From Phoronis australis (lineage: Eukaryota > Phoronida > Phoronidae): 64,000 nt of DNA. The translations under genes and the position numbers were made by a program. A model generated the notes under the pieces. The model did no database searches. It was given only the letters and a program-made list of their open reading frames with translations, and was not told where the DNA came from. This document shows, piece by piece, positions 46,909-58,070 of this stretch (position 1 is the first letter of the stretch; each line of letters opens with the position of its first letter). The DNA lies in the NCBI GenBank assembly GCA_002633005.1, contig NMRA01000025.1:1314878-1378877 (forward strand). The letters are read 5' to 3'.

Positions 46909-48193
46909 TAAATAAATAGATGTGATAATTGTTATAAAATCGTCAATAATGACTACAATTATGGTAACGACAGGGCTGAAGAATGAGTTACTAAAGAGAT
47001 AGTGATAGCAACAGGACAACGTCATCGTGTTCTGAAATTCAAAAATTATAAAAAAACATTGCTATACAAAGGCAACGCATTGTTCACTTCGGTTTCCTCT
47101 TGTGGGGGATAACCGAATTTTCTCTACACCACCAGTGTGCGTTAATCAAAACCAAAAATCTTTTTTGTTATCGAAACATGTCGTGAAAAAAACTTGGGTC
47201 CTGAAACGTCGGAAGTGAGTCAGAATAACTTGACATGGTTTTAATTCGGCACCCTTCGCACACAAGACGATAATATGCGCAGGTTTTGTTAGTCATTTAT
47301 AGCCCGCGGGTACTTTTACCGCTAACAGTTGATTGTGTATAATTCCGCGAACTACAAATGTCGGCTATGCACGAAAGCGCGTTCAGTTTGTTCAGCTTGG
47401 CGCTCTGGTTCGGTAGTTGGCTCACAGCCATACAAGTCTATTGTGCAATTAGTTCGATTTTGTTTTCACAGCATCTATCGCAGGGAACCAAATCCTCCAT
47501 CTCGCCTATAGAACCATTGTTTTGCAACGACGATGCCCCCAGGTTTCGCTCAGAGGTAAAGCTTGAGTAATTATTTTGCCGTCTCTTTTACCGAATGTTT
47601 AGGGGATATTTTTTGTCGGAACACGTGTTGAGGAGACGCGGGCGTTTCGTACTGAGGGAACTATACCCGATACAAAGAGATTGTTGTACATTTGTCCTCG
47701 AGTCGACAACATGCCTTACTAGTGGCAACTCGATCCTTGTGCACCAGAGTGAGAAATTCGAGTTCTTCAACAGATTACAAATGAAATGGTGTCGAGTAAA
47801 ACCCTTGATAAAGGAAATAGAGACAATTTCAATTCTGGGTTTTGTCATATCGTAGCTATTGTTTTGTCTGGACAGATGGCGAAGCAATTGATCTATTGAT
47901 TTAATGCTCTGCAGACGTTTTCAGACACTCTGGTCAACGACACCTATTCAGACACTGTCATTTATTGACCATATTCATGTTTACGTTTCAGTAACGGTAC
48001 CTTTTACTAGACTAGAGCAAATACAATTTAAGTACGCGTTTGAAAAATTATGTTTATTTTTGTCATGGACTTCTATTTAACTCCATGTTTTTTTGCAAAT
48101 TGTTACATACAAATGTATATAGTTTTACTGTTGCTGTGCAATTGTAGAACTTGGTATGATAGATGTTTCAGCTAACCTGTCAATTTTTTTCAG
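46909..48193 (+). other. Upstream flank or 5' intron of the KCTD gene
   Basis: A clear acceptor (CAATTTTTTTCAG) ends at 48193, just before the KCTD start codon, so at least one non-coding 5' exon must lie upstream. A possible donor TCAGAG|GTAAAG at 47555 follows a moderately GC-rich stretch (47330-47555) and could be that exon, but there is no independent support. No TATA box was identified. Confidence 0.35.
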
Positions 48194-48427
48194 AATGACT
48201 TCCCGAACGTCACCACTGCCCGCGTCTCAGTCGCCTAGCATGTCGCCTGCTTCAGCCAACGGTCTCTCAACCAACACAAGCACGTCTGTTCAGTTGTTCG
48301 TGCGTCAACAGCTCAACGCGCCAATATCTGGGGTACCTTATCCCGCAACCCCCACACGATACACGGCCCCAGTCCATATTGATGTCGGCGGCAGCATCTA
48401 CACGTCTTCGCTCGAAACGCTGACCAA
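48194..48427 (+). CDS. KCTD15/KCTD1-like: KCTD1/KCTD15-like BTB protein, first coding exon
   Basis: The exon begins at 48194 after TTTTTTTCAG; the ATG is at 48195. It ends at a consensus donor, CTGACCAA|GTAAGT, in phase 2. It encodes 77 residues: a Ser/Thr/Pro-rich leader ([18 protein letters not shown] onward, about 57 residues), then the start of the BTB/T1 domain, [19 protein letters not shown]. Vertebrate KCTD1 and KCTD15 have the same layout: a Ser/Pro leader, then an APVHIDVGG-type strand and a TSSLATLTK-type end. In those animals the proteins oligomerise through the BTB domain and repress AP-2 transcription factors during neural crest and ectoderm development; the role here is inferred by family. 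The leader is otherwise poorly conserved and contains an extra [11 protein letters not shown] stretch. Joining to the exon at 63858 restores the K-Y codon boundary, which supports both splice sites. Confidence 0.9.
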
Positions 48428-51400
48428 GTAAGTTTAGACGTGTGGTGACATTGAAATTTTCATGTGGATGATGAACAGGTTAGGTCTGAGTGCGCGAAAG
48501 ATTAAAAATTATCACTCTCCGCAGTCGCAGGTTTGTTGGTGACTATTAGCGCAGGACGTTAGCTGAACACAACGTCAATTGACTTGTTGAGGAAAACTTC
48601 GTTATCTGCGAACGGTATGTGGTATTTCCATGACGCTGTTGCAAATGATCCTAAACAAATAAAATCGTACGAAAATCCAGTCTTGACTCCGTGTAGGACT
48701 CAGGAGGTATTTTCTTCATGTACAAAATCGAACAGTGTACAGTGGGAAATATAAAATTATGACGCAGTGAAAATTGTACACTTAGTAGATTAAAAGTCAG
48801 TAGATGAAAGTAGGTAATGACCGTTTCTCGACTGACCCGTGGTGACCATCATCATCCACCATCAATTGACCGCCTGAGCATTCTTTTTGCTCAAATTTCC
48901 AAGAACACAAGAACATTTTTGCTGGTAATATAGCTTCAAACTTCCCAGTGACTTGGGAAGGTCGCACATTGTTATTGGATAAAAACACGATCTTGATACT
49001 CATTAACTAGTTATGCGCACGAGATGCTTTATGGTAGTTTTAAGAAAATCTATTCTTTCTGTAAATTTCTAATTTTAAACATTTTTGAAAGATGTTATTT
49101 TTGTAAATTTTACATTCTCTGTGTTCATATTCATTCATTCAAGCATCTGTAATCTAAGATCAACAACTAAATTACTTATAGGAAACGGTTGACGCGATCA
49201 CTCAAGACTAATCGTTTCCTTTTCAGCAAAAGTTAGCACTTGAATCATCAGTCATTGAATTGGGGATGATATTTATGGAATTACCTAGATAATCAGACTG
49301 TTTTTGCTACATGCCAAGTGTTATTCGGCAAACATTCATTGTTCATATTCAAGTCTTAACTCTTAGTTCAATACGGTACCGCTAAGTACAGAAGTTAGTA
49401 AACGCTTGTGTGTACCTGACAATTACAGGGTAAGATGTTGAAAACAAATCTTAATTCAGGTTTCGTAGGGATATCAAGGCCATTGCTTGATGATCCATTG
49501 CCTTCTGTTAATTGAAATCTGGATCAGTCGTTCAACATTTCTCTTGGCAGTTCCGCCTGACCAAAGCATTTTATAAATTGCACTTCGCGTCGCTAATGGA
49601 CAGCGATGGCTCACGGCTACTAAATAATGGAAATATTTGCAGATTCGAGCACAAAACCACGACTTGCCCCAGGCTATTTGAATAATGGGGATTATTATCA
49701 CCGCAGGGAATTGCGGTTATTTGCTAATGCGGACCGTAGTGACACCTTCAGGGATCGCCTCAAGGATGTTTCAATTCGCAGCAGACGTACAGAAGTACAC
49801 CGGCTCCTCAGGTTCACGCGTGTTCGCTCAGATGTAGTTCATTATCAATGTTCGTAAACAAAAAAAGTTGCACAATTCTCATCTAACAGGCATTGCACTA
49901 TGCTCCTATTACTAATTAAGTGAAGTTATTCTCACAGTACACAGCTTAATTACTAGCCGCTCCACTGTACAGAGAGATAAAGTTAGATTTGTCTTGTTAG
50001 GACATATGAATACTGTTCTTTATTTCAAGATTGTCTTATTGTAGGAATCATCCACGAGTCAGTAGACTTTTAATGAGCAAAAATTATTTTCGGTTGCAGC
50101 TAAATGTTAAAGTGATGATCTTTTGTTAAACTAAAAAAACTCTAGGAGTGACTGGTCCTAGAGTCACTGTCTTTTGATTAAACGTAGGGTCTAAGAATTT
50201 ACAGACTCCGAAAGAGTTGTTCAACTACCATTGGAGCCTCTTTATCGCCGTCTTCATCGTCATCTTCATCGTCACTCTTTCCGTCATCGTTGTCTCGAAT
50301 GCCTCGTCTTCAGCTAGTACTAGCTGCGCGATCATGATCGTCATTTTTCCCACAACCTATCATCAGGCAGAGATTCACGTGACTTTGAAGTGAACCTCTA
50401 GTCGTAACATACACTTGAGTCGATTTTGTGTAAAATTCATTTTACAGTTAAAACAGCAGAACAGTTGCTTTGAAACGACAGGTGGTCTTTCCTTGGGCTC
50501 TCGTTGAAGATGTGCCCCCGGGAAATGTCTGAGCAGAGCACTGGATTAGACTCCCACGGTCTAAATATCACTTTTATTTCAAGCTCCCTTTCGTTCTCTG
50601 AGTGAAGCACTTAACTGGTAAATCACGTGCATCACGTGAGCCTGTGTTTCCATCTCATGCAGTTTCCAGCCCAAAACAAAATTAAAACTTGGTCATTGGT
50701 CACAACAAATCCATCTCGAAATGCTCCTGATTTTGATAGGACTTTCTCGGTGCTACCGCGAAAAAGGTCTGTACAAGCCAAAAATAGTTTCAGTCAGGGG
50801 CTGGCTATCCCTCTTAACATTTGTCTGTTTCATAATTCAGTAGCAAGTTCAGTATTCATCGCTTTCAATTGATTGTTTTTGAAAATGATCACGGCCAGGA
50901 AACTGGCATGTTTGATGAGCACATTTCTTTCTACACTCCACCTCAAACAGTAGTTGAAAAGGAAGCGTAGTTTCACTGCTGGAAATTTACTCACTTTCGG
51001 CTTCACTTTCGTTACGCGTTTCATCATTTATGCCCAGCGTCCCATTTGTGGGGCACTAGAAATTGTGAAAAATACTCAAAATGTGGAGAATTAAAACACT
51101 TGACCAATTTTTATTTCAGAAGTCGCAGAATTCATTCTTTCAAAACATGAAGTATAAAATTGAATTTGGGATTGCCATTATGTTTCCTTGTGGTGAGACC
51201 GCCGAAGTGGTTGAATTAATTATTGTTGTTGTTTGGTTGGCAAAATTCATTAATGGCCTAAACCATAGAAAAGGTAACAGTTTGAAAACGAGGCCGTGCG
51301 ATTGGCATGGCATGCGCATGTATGTAATTGAGCTAGCACAGGAAATATTGGCCAGAAGTTGACCAATTAATTTGCGTACACGTACAGGGCTCCCTCTTTT

Positions 51401-52189
51401 GAGACCCACTTTTCTCCACTGAATAATGAACATTAAACTGGTTCTGCCTGTGTGACCTATAGATAGGGGTGCTTATGCGATAAAGCTGACATTTTTAGTG
51501 GATAAAAATTTGAATTTTCTTTCCATTTCAATACACAGTAAGTACGCATGACGTCACACAGTAATTTAGAAATTCACATTGCCTTGTTGGAGTCATTGTA
51601 CGTTAAACGAATACTGGCCTGTTAGAAATTAGGTATACTAAGCCTTGAAACTACGAATAACCGTGTTAGATAACAGAGTGGCTTGAAACAGTCCCAATCA
51701 AAACAGGTCTCAGTCCTCAAGCATGTTCGCGTACATGGGCCTAGCTACTCAGTACACTGCCCGCAGGCCCATGTTTTAGTCTGGTTATCCCGCTGACTAC
51801 ATCAGATCTCGCGTGATCTTACACGCCACCTGCGGAGAACAATGCAACAGTCTTTACGGCTTCCGACTCCATTCACCATTTTACGGTTTTCGGAGTGTGA
51901 ATACAATGCATTTAATTGGGCTGAGCATGATATCTCAGTTAGTCGTGTACTTAGACCATATAACGAGCCAATTTAATTTGCCGAACACTTTAAAAACGAT
52001 TTTCCAGTAGCCGCTCGCAATCATTAAAATAGTTGTCTCAGTAGAAGAATTACTGTGTAAAAAAGAACGTGATTTGATTGGCCGCTCAAACATTTCGTGC
52101 TGTGCGAGTTGGTCTCTTGTTGGGTGGATTTTAAGCTGTTTTGCACTACTGTTTTGAATTGGTGTTCTTGAAAACTGAGCGCTACATCT

Positions 52190-52930
52190 AGTGAAAAAAT
52201 CTGCGACTTCCGACTAGGTTTGAACAAAATTTAGACCGTTCAACAGGATACACATGTCTTCCGGGATTTTCCGTAAATAAGCGTGTATTCGAAAAAGGAA
52301 AATTTTCAGGTCTTTTATTAACACCAAATAGACGCCCGGGCGTTTATTCGGAAAAGAGGAGCGTGTAAACGGAAAGTCATAGATAGTTTTGCTGAGTTTG
52401 ACATTTTTATTTAAAACTGTGTTCTTTAAATTTTATGTTAATAAATGCATAGCTCGACAACACCTTGTTCGTTTTTGTAAATGATAAATGCTCACGAAAC
52501 TTAATTTGTGACAAAAAGTTGTAGCTGAGTGGGCTTTCAAGAGGAAATTTTCTGAACAACCCCCCACCCCCCACTATCTGGACACTCGACACCAGAAGTA
52601 GTAACACCCATGGTCGTTTAGTCGGGATAATTTTCCGATTAAAGACCCATGGGCGTTTCATCGGGTAGACTTATCTACGAAAATCCCGGTACGATTTCGA
52701 GCTAAGTCAAAGCAAATTTAAGACCGGTTAACACGGCAAACATATGAAGTACTTCCGAAAAAGTTGGAAAAAATTAAGACCGTTTGACACAGCAAGTATG
52801 TCCACGACTTGCGACTAAGTTTAGTTAGATCAAATCTGAGACCGTTAACACGACAAACATATCTACGACTTCCAACTAAATGAGGACAAGTTTTAGACGG
52901 TTTAACATGTCAAAAATGGTCTATGAGCTT
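52190..52930. repeat. Diverged tandem repeat, about 65 bp, split by an insertion
   Basis: Imperfect copies of a unit containing CGACTTCCGACTAAGTTT, then AAATTTAAGACCGTTTAACA and CGGCAAACATAT occur at about 52200-52260 and, after the insertion at 52261-52689, three or more times between 52695 and 52930. Copies are worn, and the boundaries are approximate. Confidence 0.65.
52261..52689. mobile_element. 429-bp TIR element inserted in a tandem repeat
   Basis: The left end CCGGGATTTTCCGTAAATAA is matched in reverse by the right end TTATCTACGAAAATCCCGG. Inside are GCGTGTATTCG / GGGCGTTTATTCGG motifs in both orientations. The flanking tandem-repeat unit resumes on the right (TACGATTTCGAGCTAAG), so the insertion point is visible. 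The 84-codon minus frame within it is not recognisable as a transposase. Confidence 0.7.
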
Positions 52931-53211
52931 CACCAGTCTTACAACTACGGAAAATTTTATCGATAATTTTTCTTCTGGTATCATTTTTGTAAATATCAGC
53001 ATTCAGCATATCATTTTGGAGGTAGCTATAAGTAATTTATAGACATCAGTATTTAAGTTTTCTTCATTTTTTAACTTTGACGTTTTTGAATTGTTCTATC
53101 AACCTCGGGTATATAAGTTAAACAGCTGCTTAACATATTTTCACACAAAAACACTTGAAACTCTGCCCACATTTCCTTTAAGCCTTAGCATAAAAAACAA
53201 GCAAGTTAAAC

Positions 53212-54005
53212 GAGCATGTTGACGTACATTCATATAATGAGCATGTTGCCGTACATTCATATAATGAGCATGTTGACGTACATTCATATAATGAGCATGT
53301 TGCCGTACATTCATATAATGAGCATGTTGACGTACATTCATATAATGAGCATGTTGACGTACATTCATATAATGAGCATGTTGCCGTACATTCATATAAT
53401 GAGCATGTTGACGTACATTCATATAATGAGCATGTTGCCGTACATTCATATAATGAGCATGTTGACGTACATTCATATAATGAGCATGTTGACGTACATT
53501 CATATAATGAGCATGTTGCCGTACATTCATATAATGAGCATGTTGACGTACATTCATATAATGAGCATGTTGCCGTACATTCATATAATGAGCATGTTGC
53601 CGTACATTCATATAATGAGCATGTTGACGTACATTCATATAATGAGCATGTTGCTGTACATTCATATAATGAGCATGTTGCTGTACATTCATATAATGTG
53701 CATGTTGCCGTATATTCATATAATGAGCATGTTGACGTACATTCATATAATGAGCATGTTGACGTACATTCATATAATGAGCATGTTGCTGTACATTCAT
53801 ATAATGAGCATGTTGCTGTACATTCATATAATGTGCATGTTGCCGTATATTCATATAATGAGCATGTTGACGTACATTCATATAATGAGCATGTTGCCGT
53901 ATATTCATATAATGAGCATGTTGCCGTACATTCATATAATGTGCATATTTCTGTACATTCATATAATGAGCATGTTGCCGTATATTCATATAATGTGCAT
54001 GTTGC
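53212..54005. repeat. 27-bp minisatellite with 135-bp higher-order structure
   Basis: Twenty-nine full units plus a partial one. The unit is GAGCATGTTGACGTACATTC followed by ATATAAT. Units differ at GACG/GCCG/GCTG, at GAG/GTG starts, and at ACATTC/ATATTC. The variants are ordered with a five-unit period (see finding). Because 27 is a multiple of three and most frames lack stops, ORFs of 280-288 codons appear on both strands; these are artefacts. The flanks are unrelated AT-rich intron. Confidence 0.97.
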
Positions 54006-54313
54006 ATGAAAAAAATTGCTCATTAACAACATCATTTGGTAATGTTTGCAATAATTGAAAAATGAGAAAATTGTTCTATGTACAGGACCATTTTAACCAC
54101 AGAAATTGAGGGTTGAAGGTAAAATCATCACCGTGTAAACGCGTCTTTCCTAGGTTAAATTGTACTTCATAAGAAGTTATCATCTCGGGGTCTAACGGAG
54201 AAAAGGGGCGACGTCGTCGAGGTCTTACGAGAACAAATGGGATCTATTTGTGCACTTTCGAACGCTAATAGAGCATGAGTTCTATTTCTAAGTCCACGAA
54301 AAGCAGCAAGTAT

Positions 54314-54532
54314 CAGTGGCGGATTTTTATTTAAGGGGGCCGTGGCCCCTCTAAAATTGTACGAGATACCGGTTGGCAGTTTGGGTGCGAATTTGCTGAC
54401 TAGCACATNNNNNNNNNNNNNNCGGGGATGAATAAACAATACATAGGCCCTGAACAAACCCCCCCTTTTTTTAGTCAAAAGGTCCGCAAACAAGGAAATT
54501 CGAGACCCCTGCATCCTTACGTTTTAGGCTCC
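54314..54532. mobile_element. hAT-like element, copy 2, interrupted by a sequencing gap
   Basis: Begins CAGTGGCGGATTTTTATTTA, followed by the hairpin GGGGCCGTGGCCCC, then GGTTGGCAGTTTGGGTGCGA and, past 14 unknown bases (54409-54422), AATACATAGGCCCTGAACAA, GGTCCGCAAACAAGG and ATTCGAGACCCCTGCATCC. This order matches the copy at 62681. The right terminus is missing or too worn to see. Confidence 0.65.
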
Positions 54533-54776
54533 AACTTGTTAATTACTCAGGATAGAAGTGACTTCTGTGCTTCATATCTAACACTTCGTAATCCCGCTAA
54601 GTTGGTCATTTTATGCGCCGAGAGAGTCCTCAAATAATATAAGTTCGTTCCAAGCCCATGAAATTCTTCCAATCTCAGTAAGGAGCAAGCTGAGACCGTA
54701 GACGTGAAAACACAAACCTTTGCGAGAGATCCCTCTCCATTTTAAGCGAAGCACGTCATGACCTTATGACCTTAGA

Positions 54777-55434
54777 TTCTTTCGCGAGATTCTTGCGACT
54801 AGCGAATTCACTGTTTTATAACTGCTAAGGGTCGTCTAAAGCATGAGTTCATTTTGGCAGATGGCGGGTTTAGAACCCCTTTAAAAATCTACGACTGTTT
54901 TGCAAAGGACATTTTAGTCAGCAACATATAAACGGGAAAGCCTGATGAGGCTCATAATGTCAAAGAAAAAACGAACACTGATTGTATAGGAAACATTTGT
55001 CATAGGTCTGCCAAAATACCAACCAATTATGTTTTGGTCACAAAAGATCCAATTCTTTTGCTTCGATCTTGTTTCATTAATTTCTGCTTGCGGCTGTGCA
55101 TTCAAAATGTAAAGTCTGGGTCTTGCGTATAGATTTTTAAGAGAATAAAAAATCAACAATTTGCCGGCGGCAATTCTATCGACATCATTCAGCGGCTGTT
55201 TTATATGTTCCATCACCGCTACAGGCTGTATACATACAGCCAGCACGACACAGCTAATTTTTTTGGCTTTGTTCAGATCACAATATGCATTGATATCATT
55301 TGTCGATAGGGTTTTCAGTTTACCCAAGACGCTTTCTACTTTGGTTATAAGCACATACCGCAGGCAAATTTCACCATGCATAACATGCCTAATACAGGGT
55401 TGAGTTCTGTAGACGCAAGAATCTCGCGAAAGAA
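54777..55434. mobile_element. 658-bp unit bounded by perfect 21-bp inverted repeats
   Basis: The left arm (TTCTTTCGCGAGATTCTTGC plus G, 54777-54797) is the exact reverse complement of 55414-55434. Beyond the arms both flanks also carry AAGCACGT in mirrored positions, so the true ends may lie further out. It encloses a 155-codon minus-strand ORF. A related CGCGAGATTCTCGC motif occurs at about 58574. Probably a transposon or captured segment; class unknown. Confidence 0.6.
54914..55381 (-). CDS. Unrecognised 155-residue ORF inside the 658-bp inverted-repeat unit
   Basis: The longest non-repetitive ORF in the window. It starts at an ATG (MHGEICLRYVLITKVE onward) and ends IRLSRLYVAD. Composition is balanced: a hydrophobic stretch around ISCVVLAVCIQPVAVM, a mixed region DVDRIAAGKLLIFYSL, and a polar middle (AEINETRSKQKN). 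No signal peptide and no catalytic motif that I recognise. It lies inside the KCTD intron on the opposite strand. It could be a gene carried by the surrounding element, a lineage-specific gene, or chance. Open reading in AT-rich DNA at this length is uncommon but not decisive. Confidence 0.25.
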   Translation of the reverse strand: MHGEICLRYVLITKVESVLGKLKTLSTNDINAYCDLNKAKKISCVVLAVCIQPVAVMEHIKQPLNDVDRIAAGKLLIFYSLKNLYARPRLYILNAQPQAEINETRSKQKNWIFCDQNIIGWYFGRPMTNVSYTISVRFFFDIMSLIRLSRLYVAD

Positions 55435-55586
55435 GAAGCTGGTATGGCCACGTGCTTAATTGCTTAGTAATACACGGCGATATTTCGCGACGTTTTGCGT
55501 GAGCTTGCGTTTTTGCAGATCAGTTTAACGTCACACCATCGAAACGCTGTCTAATACAACACATATGATGAAAATTACGAAGATCT

Positions 55587-55768
55587 TTTAATAATGAAGA
55601 CGGTAACGACTACGATTACGATCTTGGTGACGATGACGATGTTGATAATGACGGTGGTTGTTTTGAGGATGATATTAGTAATGAAGGTGACGAAAGCGAT
55701 GATCATGATGACGACGACGAAGAAGATGATGGTGTGGTGATGACGATGACGATGATGATGATGATGAT
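55587..55768. repeat. GAT/GAC triplet-rich minisatellite
   Basis: Irregular (GATGAC)n, (GAC)n and (GAT)n ending in about seven GATs. Similar in kind to 46597-46908. The minus-strand His/Val/Ile-rich frame across it is an artefact. Confidence 0.9.
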
Positions 55769-56644
55769 AGAACCTGAACGCGAGAATTCGTCTAAAGTGT
55801 TTCACCTTTCACTTTTCACGAGACCAATATATCAATGAAATAATGAATGACGTATACTTTGAGTCAGTACCACATTACAGTACTGGCGTCTAATACACTT
55901 CTATCGAGTTTGATATTATTTGATCAGTGGAAGTTATGCAATAATTCTGGCCGTTTTGCTTCGTATTTTTACTAACAACATTTTGTAACAAAATCTAAGC
56001 CCGCAAGCCAGAAGTTATAGAATATAACTCTTTCTTGTCCGGCGTGTTTGCCACTGCCATTGTCTGGCATAGCCGGCAGGGACACGCGAATGTTTCCTGT
56101 ACACGGCGACTCGGGCTGAATACATTTCGTATTTGAATTACACCCTCAGGGTGATTTTGATAATTACAACTCTACAGACAAATCCCTGTATTCAACGACT
56201 GGAGAATTATAAATCGTACTGTTTATGGTTACCCTTGGCATCGAAGGTTTAAATATTTTTGATCGCATGACAATCTAATATTCGATACCCCTCAGGGTAA
56301 ACACAATTCTGCGCTAAAAACACGAACGCCCTTGTGTGTCTTAAGTAGAAACAGGCGGGTAATTCGACCACTACTCCAGCTTGCTCGAGTCAATTTGTCC
56401 GCCATTCGAATTTCTTGTTCGTTTAGATGTAACGTTAATCTAATAGAACACGATACTGGAACCAAAGTACGGTGTACGCATGCTCAGTCAGGGTGACACA
56501 CGATGCACATGGTTTTAAATAAAAGCGAAAAAAGTTTATTACGCGACCAATAAGCAAGGTCTGTAACGTAACTTTGGTATAGTCAAAGCCGTCAGTTTCG
56601 AGTCATATACTGAGTCGTTCATAGCTTCACAATCTTGAATATGC

Positions 56645-56798
56645 AGTGCTGTAGTGGGGCGTAGGCGCATGTAGGCGCAGCCAACCACCTTCTGGCATTT
56701 CAACGTAGCGCCTACGCACCATAAGTTACGTTCAGTGCTCAAGTTGATACGGTGGGCTCTGGGCGCCTACTTACCTCGAGTTTTACCACTACAGCACT
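56645..56798. mobile_element. 154-bp TIR element with GCGCCTAC motifs
   Basis: AGTGCTGTAGTGG at the left pairs exactly with CCACTACAGCACT at the right. Inside, GGGGCGTAGGCGCA (56656) pairs with TAGCGCCTACGCACC (56707) and GGGCGCCTAC follows, giving a nested inverted-repeat layout. Non-coding MITE. Confidence 0.75.
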
Positions 56799-58057
56799 CC
56801 GAGTATGAAGTCTTCAAGCAAAAATTGGTAACTCCACTGAGGAATTCTAGACGTCGTATTGGGTTCTCAATTCTTGAAACCAGCGACCTCTATTGACGAA
56901 TTTAGCACTTCTGTTGCGAAATTTAGTACGAGAAACATTTTTAGAAAACACAAATGAATCATCAATACAAATTACCTAATTTACTTGGAGTCATTAAATA
57001 TATATATACTGGCGTAATTTTCATTTTGTTATTTTCGACAACCTGACATTAGTGAACTTTTCGTGATAAGCGATTAAATTAGGGCCTAAATGTCTTCTTC
57101 TGTTCATCTCGAATCATTTCGCATTAACTTGAAGTCCACGTGGACTTTTCTGAGATGAATTTCACCAAATTGGTCAGATGTTCTTTTCGTTTGCCAAATA
57201 AAGAAATTGAAGATCAATTTTATGTGCACGTGTTCAGTTGATTTAGGCTGATATGATTTCGATATTGATATCGTTGCAATGCAGCTTAGGAGACAAACGG
57301 AAAAATTAAACACCACGAAAACATGAACTCAAGGAAACAAAAACTTGTGAAAAAAAATTTGTTTGTTAAATCTCGTCTCCTTGGTGGAAGTATCTGTCAC
57401 TAAAAGGTTGGAAAGATCAAGGACAGTATTAATCGCTTGAATTCTTTCGCAACTGGTATTCGTTTACTTTATCTAGACAAAGTTTATGTGTTTTCGAAAA
57501 AGCCTGCACATAGGTCACTTCCCAGGGGGTTGTACTCTGTTTTTCATCCCCGCTGTGACATGTGCTTGACCCACTAGTTTAGCCTTGAGGTAAAACTCAC
57601 GCGGATCACGAACAATGTCACGCCAGTACATTTTAACGTCAGCATGGTCACGCCTCATCTGATCTGAAGGATTGCAACTTTCCGACATTTTTTTTAAATT
57701 TCTTGTCCTTTTCAGTTCTTGTTATCTCCCGCTAACAATAAAGTTTTCCTTTTTGTCATTATTTACGATTTGTTCTGATTCTGAGAAAATGGGTAAATTT
57801 TTACCGGAGGCGACATTTCCTCCACCAGATGACCCGGGTTATAACAACGTGTTTAATGTTCCGTGAAGAGTGTATTCTTCTTTTGGTTCTGCCATGAGGA
57901 AAACATAACTTCGGAATAGTTTTCATTTAGTGGAAAATAGATATAAATTACGATTCAACTGAAATAGTGTTATCGTACGATAAAAATACTATCAAGTCAT
58001 TACAAAAAGATTTTGAAATGTCTGGTACCTGTTAGGAAGGTAGTTTGTGGCAAGATT

Positions 58058-58070
58058 CACGTGCCACGTG
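58058..58070. promoter_or_regulatory. Paired CACGTG E-boxes in the KCTD intron
   Basis: CACGTG-C-CACGTG: two perfect E-boxes separated by one base. Such pairs are bound by bHLH-zip factors (USF, MITF/TFE types). No other support. Confidence 0.3.

Noticed and set aside
46597-47025. 142-codon minus-strand ORF rich in His, Ile, Ser and Val.
   Set aside because: It is the shadow of the GAT/GAC/GGT triplet minisatellite.
53212-54005. Resemblance to a CRISPR array (about 29 copies of a 27-bp repeat).
   Set aside because: There are no spacers: repeats are directly head-to-tail, in a eukaryotic intron, with no cas genes.
53141-54035. Plus- and minus-strand ORFs of 280-288 codons as repeat proteins.
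   Set aside because: They exist in several frames on both strands because a 27-bp unit preserves frame; no start context, signal peptide or non-repeat domain supports translation.
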